Positions 1-8,117 of a stretch of 64,000 nucleotides of DNA are shown piece by piece. Each line of letters opens with the position of its first letter. The first letter of the stretch is position 1. Position numbers and translations under genes: made by a program. The notes under the pieces were generated by a model. That model was given only the letters and a program-made list of their open reading frames with translations. It searched no databases and was not told the DNA's origin. This DNA comes from an uncultured Opitutaceae bacterium (lineage in GTDB: Bacteria > Verrucomicrobiota > Verrucomicrobiia > Opitutales > Opitutaceae). Where the stretch lies: positions 1-64,000 of the forward strand of contig CAIYUN010000057.1 of the NCBI GenBank assembly GCA_903929355.1, written 5' to 3'.

Positions 1-303
1 ACATCGGAAGGAGGGAAGCTTTGGATGTCACCCTGCGGGTGCGGGTATTGCAGCCCCCATTGAATCTTTAAGTGGTTTGCTCTGTGAACTCTGTGTCTGC
101 ACTCTGTGTTCTCTGTGTAATCCTTCCGCGCATTTTAGGATAATCTGAGCTGCGCCCAACGCGACGTCCCCGGCGCGTTTTCCATGGTCCATCTCCGCCA
201 TCCGTGTTCATCCGGGTCCATCCGTGGTTCAATGGCGGTTTTCATCTTGAATGTTGGACGTTGAATGTTGCCGCCAAAAACTGTTTTTTGGCGGGCCTCC
301 ACC
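1..303. repeat. Repeat-filled leader region, no gene
   Basis: No credible gene is visible here. It holds three word-like repeats: a CTCTGTG-periodic block near 80-124, a CATCCGTG/CATCCGGG block near 188-238, and a GAATGTTGGACGTTGAATG block near 244-270. A strong hairpin (CCGCCAAAAA at 271-280 pairing with TTTTTTGGCGG at 284-294) lies just before the first gene. The ORFs predicted across this stretch are composed of repeat sequence. Confidence 0.6.
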
Positions 304-1839
304 ATGTCGCTCCTCCCTTTCAGTAGCCGCCTCATCGCCGACGTCGGCATCTCCCTCGGCGACGAGGGCAAGGGTCGCCTCATCCCTGAGATCACGCAGG
401 AGCTGGCCGGCTCGCCCGCGCCCGTCTCCGTCGTGCTCAAGGTCAACGGCGGCGCCAACTCCGGCCATACCGCCGGCGGCATCAAGCTAAACCTCCTGCC
501 CGCGGGCGTGGTGGAGCGCGAGATCGGCCACCTGGCCATCGGTGCGGGCGTCGTCGCCGACCCGCGCAAGGTCTGGTGGGAGGCCGCCCCCCTCGAGCGC
601 AAGGGCTACGCGGTCCTGACCCGCCTGCTCATTGACGAGCGCACCCTTGTCTCCGACCTCACCCACCGTCTGCTCGACCTGGCGTGGGAGGACTACCGGG
701 TGAACGTCCTCCACGAGGAGCCGCGCGGTTCGACCGGCCGCGGCATCACCCCCGCCTATCTTGACGAGGTCGGCCAGTGGCAGATCACTTTCGCCGATTT
801 TCTGGGCGGCCCCAATTTTTTCGCCCGCAAGCTCGCCCAGCGCGCCGACCGCGCCCTGCGCGTCATCCAGCATGTCTGCCGCGTCAGCCCGGAGACCTTC
901 GCCGGCTTCTTCGACCGGCTCACCGCCGCCGAACAGCGCGCCAACGCCGAGGCCGTCGCACTGGGGGTGTTCACGGCCGATGAGTTTGACTTCACCAAGT
1001 TCCGCGGCGCCGCGCCGTTTACGCTCAACCTGAAACAGCTCACCGCGACCTACTGGACCGCCGGCACGCGTCTGGCGAAAAACATCGGCGAGGTGCGTGA
1101 GCTGGTGCTCCACGAGCTCCAGGCCGGCCGCACCATCATTGGCGAGTTTGGCCAGGCCTACTGGCTCGACAAGCGGCATGGCTACTCGCCCAACGTCACG
1201 GCCTCGCACACGTTCACGCCCGAGTTTTTCGAGAGCGCCGGCATCCCCGTGCAGCCCATCCACACCTTCGGCGTGGCCAAGGCCTACGACACCAAGGTCG
1301 GCACGCACACCTTCCTCACCCAGATGGACGACACCCATCCGCTCACGGTGCTGCTCAAGCGCCTCGAGTTCGGCACCAGCACGGGCCGCCAGCGCATGGT
1401 CGGCTGGTTTGACGCCGTGGAAAAGGGCGACGCCCTCCGCTATGGGGGTTACCAGGATCTGATGATCAACAAGCTCGACGCGCTCACGCACGCGGGCGAC
1501 TGGCGCGGCGACCTGCTCCTCTGCACCGCCTACGAGGACGCGACGGGGCGGCGTTTTACCCATGTTCCCCGCAACGAGGCTGTCCGCAGGTCCTTGCGTC
1601 CCGTCTACGCGAAACACCCCGGCTGGGCCGAAGACCTCTCCGGTGTCCGCCATTTTGCCGACCTCCCGCCCAACGCGCGGAGCTACGTCGCGGCGATGTT
1701 GCGGGCCATTGTCGCCGTCGCCTACTCCGGCGAGCCCCTGCCCGCGGTGCTCCCCAACCTCCGCTACCTCGGCGTCGGCCCCGACCCCGCCCAGATCATC
1801 AAGGACATCCCCGCCACGGCGGAGCTGATCCGGCTGTAA
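304..1839 (+). CDS. purA: Adenylosuccinate synthetase family protein (divergent PurA)
   Basis: This looks like a GTP-dependent adenylosuccinate synthetase, which joins IMP and aspartate in AMP synthesis in the cytoplasm. The P-loop-like GDEGKG motif is near residues 19-24 and the IMP-loop equivalent NGGANSGHT near 48-56. [14 protein letters not shown] and a KLDALT motif (family KLDVL) follow in the expected order. At 511 aa it is about 80 residues longer than the usual 430, and the usual QWGDEGKGK is replaced by [10 protein letters not shown]. The ORF could begin at 265, but that extension translates a repeat and hairpin, so ATG 304 is preferred. It may be a lineage-specific subfamily or a paralogue with a different acceptor; the AMP role is inferred from the family. 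Confidence 0.8.
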   Translation: MSLLPFSSRLIADVGISLGDEGKGRLIPEITQELAGSPAPVSVVLKVNGGANSGHTAGGIKLNLLPAGVVEREIGHLAIGAGVVADPRKVWWEAAPLERKGYAVLTRLLIDERTLVSDLTHRLLDLAWEDYRVNVLHEEPRGSTGRGITPAYLDEVGQWQITFADFLGGPNFFARKLAQRADRALRVIQHVCRVSPETFAGFFDRLTAAEQRANAEAVALGVFTADEFDFTKFRGAAPFTLNLKQLTATYWTAGTRLAKNIGEVRELVLHELQAGRTIIGEFGQAYWLDKRHGYSPNVTASHTFTPEFFESAGIPVQPIHTFGVAKAYDTKVGTHTFLTQMDDTHPLTVLLKRLEFGTSTGRQRMVGWFDAVEKGDALRYGGYQDLMINKLDALTHAGDWRGDLLLCTAYEDATGRRFTHVPRNEAVRRSLRPVYAKHPGWAEDLSGVRHFADLPPNARSYVAAMLRAIVAVAYSGEPLPAVLPNLRYLGVGPDPAQIIKDIPATAELIRL

Positions 1840-1876
1840 CAAATTTAGGCGGGGTGCCTCTACGGTTGGATCGGTT

Positions 1877-2521
1877 TCAGCCTTCCCGCACTCTTTGGAG
1901 GAAGGCCGTGAGCTTGTCCTGGTCCTTCACCCCCGGCGCCGACTCCACGCCGCTGTTCACATCCACGAACTTCGCCCCGCTGGCGTGCAGCGCGGCAGCA
2001 ATGTTTTCTGGATTGAGCCCGCCGGAGAGAATCCAGGTCTTCTCCGGGTGCGCCTGCTGGTGCCGGGCAAATTTCGCCCAGTCGCCTGTGGCCCCTGTAC
2101 CGCCGAATTTGTCGGCGTGAAAGGTGTCGAGCAGGAACGTGTCGGCCAGCGGCAGCCAACCCGCGGCCACGTCGGTGCCCGGGGGCAGCTTTGGCGCCAG
2201 CCAGAGCTGCTTTGGTCCGACCGCCTGGGACCAGGCTTGCACCGTCGCCAATGGCGTGTCGGCCGGAAAATGCACCTGGAAGAAATCCGCCCCCGCCTCG
2301 GCGAAGGCCCGCAGCTCCTCCACGGTCGGTGACACGCTCACCGCCACGATTCTACCCGCCGGAAGCTTTGGCTGAATCGCCCGGAACTGCTCCAGAGTTA
2401 TCCCGCGCGGTGACAGCGGGTAAAAGATGAAACCCAGAAAATCCGCCCCGCAGTCGGCGGCGAACATGGCATCCGCCAGGGTCGTGAGCCCGCAGACTTT
2501 TATTCGGAGGCCGTCAATCAT
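1877..2521 (-). CDS. trpF: Phosphoribosylanthranilate isomerase
   Basis: TrpF catalyses the Amadori rearrangement of N-(5-phosphoribosyl)anthranilate in tryptophan synthesis. The 214-aa protein is full length for this single-domain (beta/alpha)8 barrel. The catalytic cysteine is in IKVCGLT near residue 10, the acid is in DTFHADKFGGTG, and the phosphate-binding LSGGLNPENI and VDVNSGVES loops are in the last third. It converges on the upstream purA-like gene with a 37-bp gap. No other trp gene is nearby, so the pathway is dispersed. A palindromic repeat separates it from the aminotransferase gene upstream on the same strand. Confidence 0.95.
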   Translation of the reverse strand: MIDGLRIKVCGLTTLADAMFAADCGADFLGFIFYPLSPRGITLEQFRAIQPKLPAGRIVAVSVSPTVEELRAFAEAGADFFQVHFPADTPLATVQAWSQAVGPKQLWLAPKLPPGTDVAAGWLPLADTFLLDTFHADKFGGTGATGDWAKFARHQQAHPEKTWILSGGLNPENIAAALHASGAKFVDVNSGVESAPGVKDQDKLTAFLQRVREG

Positions 2522-2532
2522 CGCAGGGAGAA

Positions 2533-2604
2533 ACCACTAATTTTCACTAATGGACACTAATTATTCTGAATCCATTAGTGATGATTAGTGGAGATTAGTG
2601 GTTA
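2533..2604. repeat. 10-bp-periodic palindrome (CACTAAT family)
   Basis: Left arm AACCACTAAT followed by two more NNNCACTAAT units, then a 12-nt loop, then the mirror arm ATTAGTG...GATTAGTGGTT. Each arm is three 10-bp units and the arms pair over about 30 bp with a few mismatches. The right end supplies the last base pairs before, and part of, the TAA stop codon of the aminotransferase gene. Confidence 0.85.
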
Positions 2605-3696
2605 GAAGGCATTGATGGCTTGGATCACGTGATCGACCTGCGCGTCGGTCAGCTCGGGGAAGATCGGCAGGCTCACACAGTTCGCCGCCGCCTGTTCCGC
2701 CACCGGGAAGGAGCCCGGGCCGCGGCCCAGACCGGCATAGCACTTCTGGAGGTGCAGCGGTACCGGGTAGATCAGGTCGGTGCCGATCTCGTGCTTCGCC
2801 AGGTGCTCGCGCAGCGCGTCGCGTCGCGGGTGGCGGATCGTGAACTGATGAAACACACTCGCCCCGTAATCGGGCGACGTCGGCAGGATCACGTCGGCCA
2901 GCTTGATGCCGGCGAGGTAGCGTGCGGCGATGGTCTGGCGCCGGGCCGTCCACGCGGCCAGGTGCGGCAGCTTCACGTTGAGCAGCGCACCCTGGAAACC
3001 GTCCATGCGGAAATTGCCGCCGATGATGTCGTGGTGGTAGCGACGGTCAGAGCCATGCACCCGGATGTGCCGGGCGCGGGTGTGCACCTCTTCGCGGCGC
3101 GAGACAAACGCGCCGCCCTCGCCGCAGCCGCCCAGGTTTTTCGTCGGATAAAAGCTGAACGTTCCCGCGTCACCGATGATTCCGACCGGCGTGCCCCGGT
3201 ACCTCGCCCCGACCGCCTGCGCGCAGTCCTCGATGACAAACAGGTTGTGCCGCCGGGCGACGGCCATGATCTCGTCCATCCGCGCGGGCTGGCCGAAGAG
3301 ATGGACGACGATGATCCCTTTCGTGCGCGGGGTGACGGCGGCGGCGAGTTTTTCCGGGTCGAGGTTGAACGTGCCTGCCTCGATGTCGGCGAATACCGGG
3401 GTCGCCCCGACATAGCTGAGGCCCCACACCGTCGAGATAAAAGTGAACGGCGTGGTGATGACCTCGTCGCCCGGCTGAAAACCGGCGATCATGCACGCGA
3501 CATGGAGGGGCGACGTGCCGCTGTTCATCGCGAGCGCCCGCGGATAGCCGAGCGTGGTGGCAAAGGCTTTTTCAAAGTCCTCGACATCTCGCCCCAGGCA
3601 GAAGCGCGTGGCGTCATAGGTCGCCGCGAGCGCCGCGAGCGCCGGGGCGCGGAGCGCCTGGTGTTGGAGCGAGAGATCGAGGAAGGGGACTTTCAT
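2602..3696 (-). CDS. DegT/DnrJ/EryC1/StrS family aminotransferase
   Basis: A PLP-dependent sugar aminotransferase (fold type I) that would convert a nucleotide keto-sugar to an amino sugar for surface glycans. The 364-aa length is typical. The Schiff-base lysine is in SFYPTKNLGG, preceded by the PLP-binding aspartate in VIEDCAQAVGA. N-terminal FLDLSLQHQ and the GTSPLHVA phosphate loop are also family hallmarks. Start ATG 3696 fits the usual MKVPFLDL N-terminus. No other sugar-modification gene adjoins it, so the exact substrate cannot be read from context. Confidence 0.9.
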   Translation of the reverse strand: MKVPFLDLSLQHQALRAPALAALAATYDATRFCLGRDVEDFEKAFATTLGYPRALAMNSGTSPLHVACMIAGFQPGDEVITTPFTFISTVWGLSYVGATPVFADIEAGTFNLDPEKLAAAVTPRTKGIIVVHLFGQPARMDEIMAVARRHNLFVIEDCAQAVGARYRGTPVGIIGDAGTFSFYPTKNLGGCGEGGAFVSRREEVHTRARHIRVHGSDRRYHHDIIGGNFRMDGFQGALLNVKLPHLAAWTARRQTIAARYLAGIKLADVILPTSPDYGASVFHQFTIRHPRRDALREHLAKHEIGTDLIYPVPLHLQKCYAGLGRGPGSFPVAEQAAANCVSLPIFPELTDAQVDHVIQAINAF

Positions 3697-3706
3697 GCGA
3701 GCGGAG

Positions 3707-3826
3707 GTTTAACGCAAAGGCGCAAGGGCGCAAAGACGCAAGGGACGGAGCGAGGAAGGGAAACAGGGTTTAACGTGATTGAGTTCTTGGCGGCTTTGCG
3801 ACTTGGCGGCTCTGCGTTTCCTTCTG
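3707..3826. repeat. Inverted CGCAAAGGCGCAAAG repeat pair
   Basis: Left arm TTTAACGCAAAGGCGCAAGG with a following CGCAAAGACGC unit. The right arm near 3787-3823 contains GGCGGCTTTGCGACTTGGCGG, the same words on the other strand. It fills the gap between cysS and the aminotransferase gene. Related copies lie at 6571-6657 and 9117-9215. Confidence 0.75.
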
Positions 3827-3827
3827 G

Positions 3828-5279
3828 TCATTTTTTGAGCGGTTCGAGTTTGTAACCGTCCTTGCCGTCGAGCATCGCCCAGCCGGCGGCGGTGAGCTCC
3901 TTGCGCGACGCGTCGGCGCCGGCGTAGTCCTTGGCCAGCTTCGCGGCCCAGCGCTTTTCGGCGAGGGCGGTGATGGCGGGGGGGGCATTGGTTGCAATTG
4001 TTCGATGCAGATCAAGACCGAGTACGAAAACAGTTTTGGCCAAGCTGTGAAATTCCGCTTTTGCCAGCACCGACTTCCCCCCCAGGTCGAGGGCTTTGCG
4101 GTCCGTAAAAAGCGCACCAAGCGCGGCGGGAAAATTTAGGTCATCTTTCAGCGCATCCAGCCCGAGAGGACTGAAATCTGAGATAGGGTCAGGATTCCTT
4201 CTTAGAATAGTAGTCGAGTCATAGAAATCAGCTTCGGTCTTTTGTGCTGCTAAAATGAGTTTGTCCGCCAGAGCCTTGAGCTTGCCAATCGCACTCTCTG
4301 CCGCGTGGAGAGAATCCAGCGTGAAATTCAGCTGTTTCCGGGGATGCCCCATCAGCAGTGCGTACCGCACTGCCATCGCGGAGAACCCTTTCGCCTTCAA
4401 ATCATCCAGCGTGTAAAGATTCCCCAGGCTCTTGCTCATCTTCTTGCCGTCCACCAGCAGGTGCTCGCTGTGATACCAGTGGCGCGAGAATTGCACGCCG
4501 TTGCAGCACTCGCTCTGGGCGATCTCGTTCTCGTGGTGGGGGAAGAGCAGATCCACTCCGCCGGTGTGCAGGTCAATGGTCTCGCCGAGGATGGCCTTGC
4601 TCATCGCGCTGCACTCAATGTGCCAGCCGGGCCGGCCTGGAGCGGCGCCTCGCGGGCCGGTCCATTTATTCGAGCCGTCGTCGGACTTCCAGGCCTTCCA
4701 GAGCGCGAAATCGCTGCCGTCTTCCTTCTCGTCGGCGTCGGCTGCGGCGGCTTTCAAGGCCGATCCGGGTTGGAGCTCACGCTCCTTCACCCGCGACAGG
4801 CGGCCGTAGTTGTCAAACGAGGAGACCTTGAAATACACCGAACCGTCCGGTGCGCGGTAGGCGTTGCCTCTCTCCATCAGCACTTCGATCATGTTGACCT
4901 GCTCCTTGAGGAATTGCGGGTCGGTGGCGCGGGGCTCGGCGTGGGGCGGCAGGCAGTTGAGCGCGGCGCAGTCGGCGTGAAACTTCTCGGTCCACTGGCG
5001 CGTTACGTCGCCCAGCGGACGACCTTCCTCTCTGGCGCGGCGGATGGTCTTGTCGTCCACGTCCGTGAGGTTGCGGACGTGTTTCACCTTGTCCGCGCCG
5101 AACTCCAGCTCCAGCAGCCGGCGAAGGACATCGTTGACGACGAACGTGCGGAAGTTGCCGATGTGCGCCGGCGCATAGACCGTCGGCCCGCAGTTGTAGA
5201 AGCGGAAGATGCCGTCGGGGTGGGCTGGGGTGAGCTCGCGCAGCTCGCGCGTCAGGGAGTCATGGAGGCGGATAGGCAT
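3828..5279 (-). CDS. cysS: Cysteinyl-tRNA synthetase
   Basis: Charges tRNA-Cys. This class I enzyme shows the zinc-ligand cysteine in FYNCGPTVY (about residue 30), the HIGN signature just after it, and KMSKSLGN in the second half; the 483-aa length is normal. The ORF track extends to 5324, but those 15 extra residues translate an intergenic ACAAAAAT-type repeat, so ATG 5279 before PIRLHDS is preferred. A stretch of about 340 bp in the C-terminal part (roughly 3980-4320) is visibly more AT-rich than the rest of the gene and encodes a less conserved segment (DFYDSTTILRRNPDPISDF). Confidence 0.95.
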   Translation of the reverse strand: MPIRLHDSLTRELRELTPAHPDGIFRFYNCGPTVYAPAHIGNFRTFVVNDVLRRLLELEFGADKVKHVRNLTDVDDKTIRRAREEGRPLGDVTRQWTEKFHADCAALNCLPPHAEPRATDPQFLKEQVNMIEVLMERGNAYRAPDGSVYFKVSSFDNYGRLSRVKERELQPGSALKAAAADADEKEDGSDFALWKAWKSDDGSNKWTGPRGAAPGRPGWHIECSAMSKAILGETIDLHTGGVDLLFPHHENEIAQSECCNGVQFSRHWYHSEHLLVDGKKMSKSLGNLYTLDDLKAKGFSAMAVRYALLMGHPRKQLNFTLDSLHAAESAIGKLKALADKLILAAQKTEADFYDSTTILRRNPDPISDFSPLGLDALKDDLNFPAALGALFTDRKALDLGGKSVLAKAEFHSLAKTVFVLGLDLHRTIATNAPPAITALAEKRWAAKLAKDYAGADASRKELTAAGWAMLDGKDGYKLEPLKK

Positions 5280-5289
5280 GAGACAGCGG

Positions 5290-5535
5290 GAACTTTGGCC
5301 ACAAAAATGCCCAAAGGGGCACAAAAATATTCATCCGGATTTTCAGGCCGCAACCCGGACAATTCAGAAGCCAGGAAGCCAGGAATTGAATCAGCTGCAG
5401 GTTTTTCATTCACTCTGCCCCACTTGGCTTCATGGCTTCTGAATTCAATTTCGGCTTTCGTTCCGGGCCTTCTGGCGCCTCCGTGCCCATCAAAAGATTA
5501 GCATGGATTAGCGCCGATTAGCGGTTAAAAATCCC
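5290..5535. repeat. Compound intergenic repeats between cysS and hemB
   Basis: Three repeat types follow one another. The first is a GGCCACAAAAATGCCC/GGGGCACAAAAAT block near 5297-5330. The second is an inverted pair AATTCAGAAGCCAGGAAGCC (about 5360-5390) and GGCTTCATGGCTTCTGAATT (about 5429-5455). The third is a GGATTAGCGCCGATTAGCGG block near 5500-5525. No coding sequence is visible. The two flanking genes are divergent, so their promoters must lie in or beside these repeats. Confidence 0.7.
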
Positions 5536-5549
5536 CTCCGTCTTCTCCC

Positions 5550-6557
5550 ATGTCCACCCCCTTCAAGCTCGACCTCACCCAGCGCCCGCGCCGGCTGCGC
5601 CGCACGGCTGGTCTGCGCGCGCTGGTCGAGGAAACGGTCCTGCTCCCCCGGCACCTCGTCGCGCCGCTCTTTGTGGTCGAGGGCCGAGGCGCCCCGGACG
5701 AGATCAAGTCCATGCCGGGCGTGTTTCGTCTCAGCATCCCCGACCTCGTCAAGGAGTGTCGCACTCTGCACCAGCTGGGCATCCGCGCGGTGGCGCTTTT
5801 CCCCAAACTCGACCCGAAGCACAAGGACGACGAGGGCACCCAGGCGCTCAACGCGGACACGCTCGTCCTCCGCGCCGTGCGCGCCGTGAAAAAGGCCGTG
5901 CCCGAACTGACCGTGATCACCGATGTCGCGCTCGACCCCTACACCAGTCACGGGCACGACGGCGTGCTCAACGCGGCGCGCGAGGATGTCGAGAATGACC
6001 GCACGGTCGGCCTCCTCTGCCAGATGGCGGTGCTCCAGGCGCGTGCGGGGGTGGACCTGGTCGCGCCCAGCGACATGATGGACGGCCGGGTGGGCGCGAT
6101 CCGCAAGGCGCTCGACGCCGCCGGCTTCACCGGCACCGGCATTCTGGCCTATGCGGCAAAGTTCAACTCGGCCTATTACGGGCCGTTCCGCGAGGCGGTG
6201 GGCAGCGCGCAGGCGGCCGGCACCCGGCTGCTCAGCAAGGCGACCTACCAGATGAACCCCGCCAACCGCCGCGAGGCGGTGATCGAGGCGCAGCTCGATG
6301 CGCTTGAGGGTGCGGACATTCTCATGGTGAAGCCGGCCGGCCCTTATCTCGACATCATCCGTGAGGTGCGGGGCGCGACGCGCAAGCCGATCGCGGCTTA
6401 TCAGGTTTCCGGGGAGTATGCGCAGATTCACGCCGCCGCCCGGCTCGGCTGGCTCGACCTCGCCCGCTGCCGGCACGAGTCGGTGCTGGCCATCAAGCGC
6501 GCCGGGGCCGACCTGATCCTCACCTATTTCGCGAAGGAGCTGGCGAGGGAGCTGTGA
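5550..6557 (+). CDS. hemB: Delta-aminolevulinic acid dehydratase (porphobilinogen synthase)
   Basis: Condenses two 5-aminolevulinate molecules to porphobilinogen in heme synthesis. The two active-site lysines are visible in YAAKFNSAYYGPFREA and in LMVKPA (the Schiff-base residue). The metal-site segment reads DVALDPYTSHGHDG, with aspartates where zinc-type enzymes have cysteines, so this is the cysteine-free (Mg/K-dependent) type. The 335-aa length is standard. It converges with the pdhC gene downstream, with an inverted repeat between the two. Confidence 0.96.
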   Translation: MSTPFKLDLTQRPRRLRRTAGLRALVEETVLLPRHLVAPLFVVEGRGAPDEIKSMPGVFRLSIPDLVKECRTLHQLGIRAVALFPKLDPKHKDDEGTQALNADTLVLRAVRAVKKAVPELTVITDVALDPYTSHGHDGVLNAAREDVENDRTVGLLCQMAVLQARAGVDLVAPSDMMDGRVGAIRKALDAAGFTGTGILAYAAKFNSAYYGPFREAVGSAQAAGTRLLSKATYQMNPANRREAVIEAQLDALEGADILMVKPAGPYLDIIREVRGATRKPIAAYQVSGEYAQIHAAARLGWLDLARCRHESVLAIKRAGADLILTYFAKELAREL

Positions 6558-6570
6558 GGTGAACCCGGAT

Positions 6571-6657
6571 CAAGACTCGGATTAAGCGCAAAGACGCAAA
6601 GTGGCAAAGGCGCTGGGGCTGTCTTGCTCGGCGGCTCTGTGTCCCTGCGTTAAATAC
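6571..6657. repeat. Inverted CGCAAAGACGCAAAG repeat pair
   Basis: Left arm GGATTAAGCGCAAAGACGC, right arm CTCTGTGTCCCTGCGTTAAAT. It lies between the convergent hemB and pdhC genes, where it could fold into a hairpin and act as a bidirectional terminator. There is no T-run, so termination is only a possibility. Confidence 0.7.
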
Positions 6658-6664
6658 CCCCGAT

Positions 6665-7966
6665 TCACATCAGCATCAGCGCGGGCTTTTCGAGCAGGTT
6701 CTTCAGGGCGGCGAGGTATTGGGCGCCGGTGGCGCCGTCGATCACGCGGTGGTCGCCGGAGAGGGTCAGGTTCATCCGCTGGCCGACCACGATCGCGTCG
6801 CCCGCCACCACCGGCTTCTTCACCGTCGCCCCGACCGCCAGGATTGCGGCGTTGGGCGGGTTGATGATCGCGCAAAAACGGTCGATGCCCATCATCCCGA
6901 GATTGGTCACGCAGAACGTGCCGCCGGTGAACTCCGCCGGGGCCAGTTTTTTCTCCTTCGCGCGCTTGGCGAGATCCTTCACCTCGCGGCTGATGGCGAC
7001 GAGGCTTTTGGCGTGGGTGTCGCGGATGACCGGCGTGATGAGGCCGTCCTCGATGGCGACGGCGAACGAGACGTGCGTCCCCGCATGATGCTGGATGGCG
7101 TTCCCGGCCCACGAGCAGTTCATTGCGGGCACGGCCCGGAGCGCGTCGGCGGCCGCCTTCAGGATGAAGTCGTTGACGGAGATTTTCACCCCGTCCTTCT
7201 CCTTCTCCAGGGTGGCATTGAGGCGGGCGCGGAGCTCGAGCAGCGGGCCTGCGTCGATCTCCAGGTCGAGGTAGAAATGCGGTACGGTGACCTTGGACTC
7301 GACCAGCCGGCGCGCGATGGTCGCGCGCATGTTCGACACGGGAACCAGCTTCGCCTCCTGGATCGGGGCGTTGGTTGGGAGGGTGACGATGGCCACCGGG
7401 GCGGACGGGACGGGGATGCCGGACGGCGCACCGGGGGCCACGCGCCCCGCCTTTTCCGCCTGTAGCACATCTGCCCGGACGATGCGACCGCCGGGGCCGC
7501 TGCCGGCGATCCGCGCGGGGTCGAGGCCTTTTTCCGCCGCCAGCTTTTTGGCGAGTGGGGAGATCTTCAGCCGGCCCGAGGGCGTGAGGATGGGGGCGCT
7601 CACCGGGGCAGGGGAGGGATGACCCGCCTTCGCCGAGGTTGCGGGGGGCACCGCGCGTTTCGGACCGGGGTCGGCGACCCCGGCTACAGCCGGAGGGGTC
7701 TGCTTGGCCGGCACCACGACCGTTTCCCCGGCCTTGCCGACGGCACAGAGCGGGTCGCCGATGGCCACCTGCGATCCGCCGGGCGCGAAGATCTTCAGCA
7801 GCACGCCGTCGTAGAAACTCTCCAGCTCCATGGTCGCCTTGTCGGTCTCGACCTCGGCGAGGCTGTCGCCGGATTTCACGGGATCACCCTCGGCCTTGAG
7901 CCACTTGACCAGCGTGCCCACCGTCATGGTGTCGCTGAGTTTCGGCATATCGATTATTTGGGCCAC
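6665..7966 (-). CDS. pdhC: Pyruvate dehydrogenase E2, dihydrolipoamide acetyltransferase
   Basis: Core subunit of the pyruvate dehydrogenase complex, transferring acetyl groups from lipoamide to CoA. The N-terminal lipoyl domain carries the modified lysine in EVETDKATMELES (about residue 43). A flexible linker follows, then the E1/E3-binding domain (ISPLAKKLAAEKGLDP to GPGGRIVRADVL), a second linker, and the catalytic domain with the active-site histidine in SGDHRVIDGA. The first linker includes VAGVADPGP, encoded by a REP-like hairpin (7665-7687). It is the last gene of the NUDIX-pdhA-pdhB-pdhC run. No lipoamide dehydrogenase (E3) gene is in the window. Confidence 0.93.
   Translation of the reverse strand: MAQIIDMPKLSDTMTVGTLVKWLKAEGDPVKSGDSLAEVETDKATMELESFYDGVLLKIFAPGGSQVAIGDPLCAVGKAGETVVVPAKQTPPAVAGVADPGPKRAVPPATSAKAGHPSPAPVSAPILTPSGRLKISPLAKKLAAEKGLDPARIAGSGPGGRIVRADVLQAEKAGRVAPGAPSGIPVPSAPVAIVTLPTNAPIQEAKLVPVSNMRATIARRLVESKVTVPHFYLDLEIDAGPLLELRARLNATLEKEKDGVKISVNDFILKAAADALRAVPAMNCSWAGNAIQHHAGTHVSFAVAIEDGLITPVIRDTHAKSLVAISREVKDLAKRAKEKKLAPAEFTGGTFCVTNLGMMGIDRFCAIINPPNAAILAVGATVKKPVVAGDAIVVGQRMNLTLSGDHRVIDGATGAQYLAALKNLLEKPALMLM
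7665..7687 (-). repeat. REP-like GTAG hairpin inside pdhC
   Basis: On the coding strand the sequence is GTAG then CCGGGGTC-GCC-GACCCCGG, a perfect 8-bp stem with a 3-nt loop headed by GTAG. The same GTAGCCGGGGTCGC string opens the intergenic element at 39868. In pdhC it is read in frame as a linker segment. Confidence 0.75.
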
Positions 7967-8011
7967 GGGAGGAGAAGAGGGATGGAGGGAGGAGGGGAAA
8001 TCAGCCGATGA

Positions 8012-8112
8012 AAAGGAAATTTCTTACAGGAGAAAACGGAGGAAACGGAGCCTTGTTTTTTGGTTGGGTGGGGAAAAGAAAACTCTGTGCTCTCTGTTCC
8101 CTTCGGTAAAAT
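8012..8112. repeat. Word-like repeat in pdhB-pdhC gap
   Basis: Contains AGGAGAAAACGGAGGAAACGGAG followed by a CTCTGTGCTCTCTGTTCCC block near 8082-8102. The second block matches the CTCTGTG family at 80-124. No ORF is credible here. Confidence 0.6.
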
Positions 8113-8117
8113 CCGTC

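Noticed and set aside
487-1842. 451-aa minus-strand ORF
   Set aside because: Antisense shadow of the purA-like gene.
2533-2604. CRISPR-like short repeats
   Set aside because: Units are 10 bp and contiguous, arranged as a palindrome with no unique spacers; no cas genes.
5280-5324. Longer cysS start (MCPFGHFCGQ)
   Set aside because: The extra residues translate an intergenic repeat; ATG 5279 gives the family N-terminus.
6571-6657. Rho-independent terminator between hemB and pdhC
   Set aside because: Arms are imperfect and no T-run follows on either strand; kept only as a repeat.
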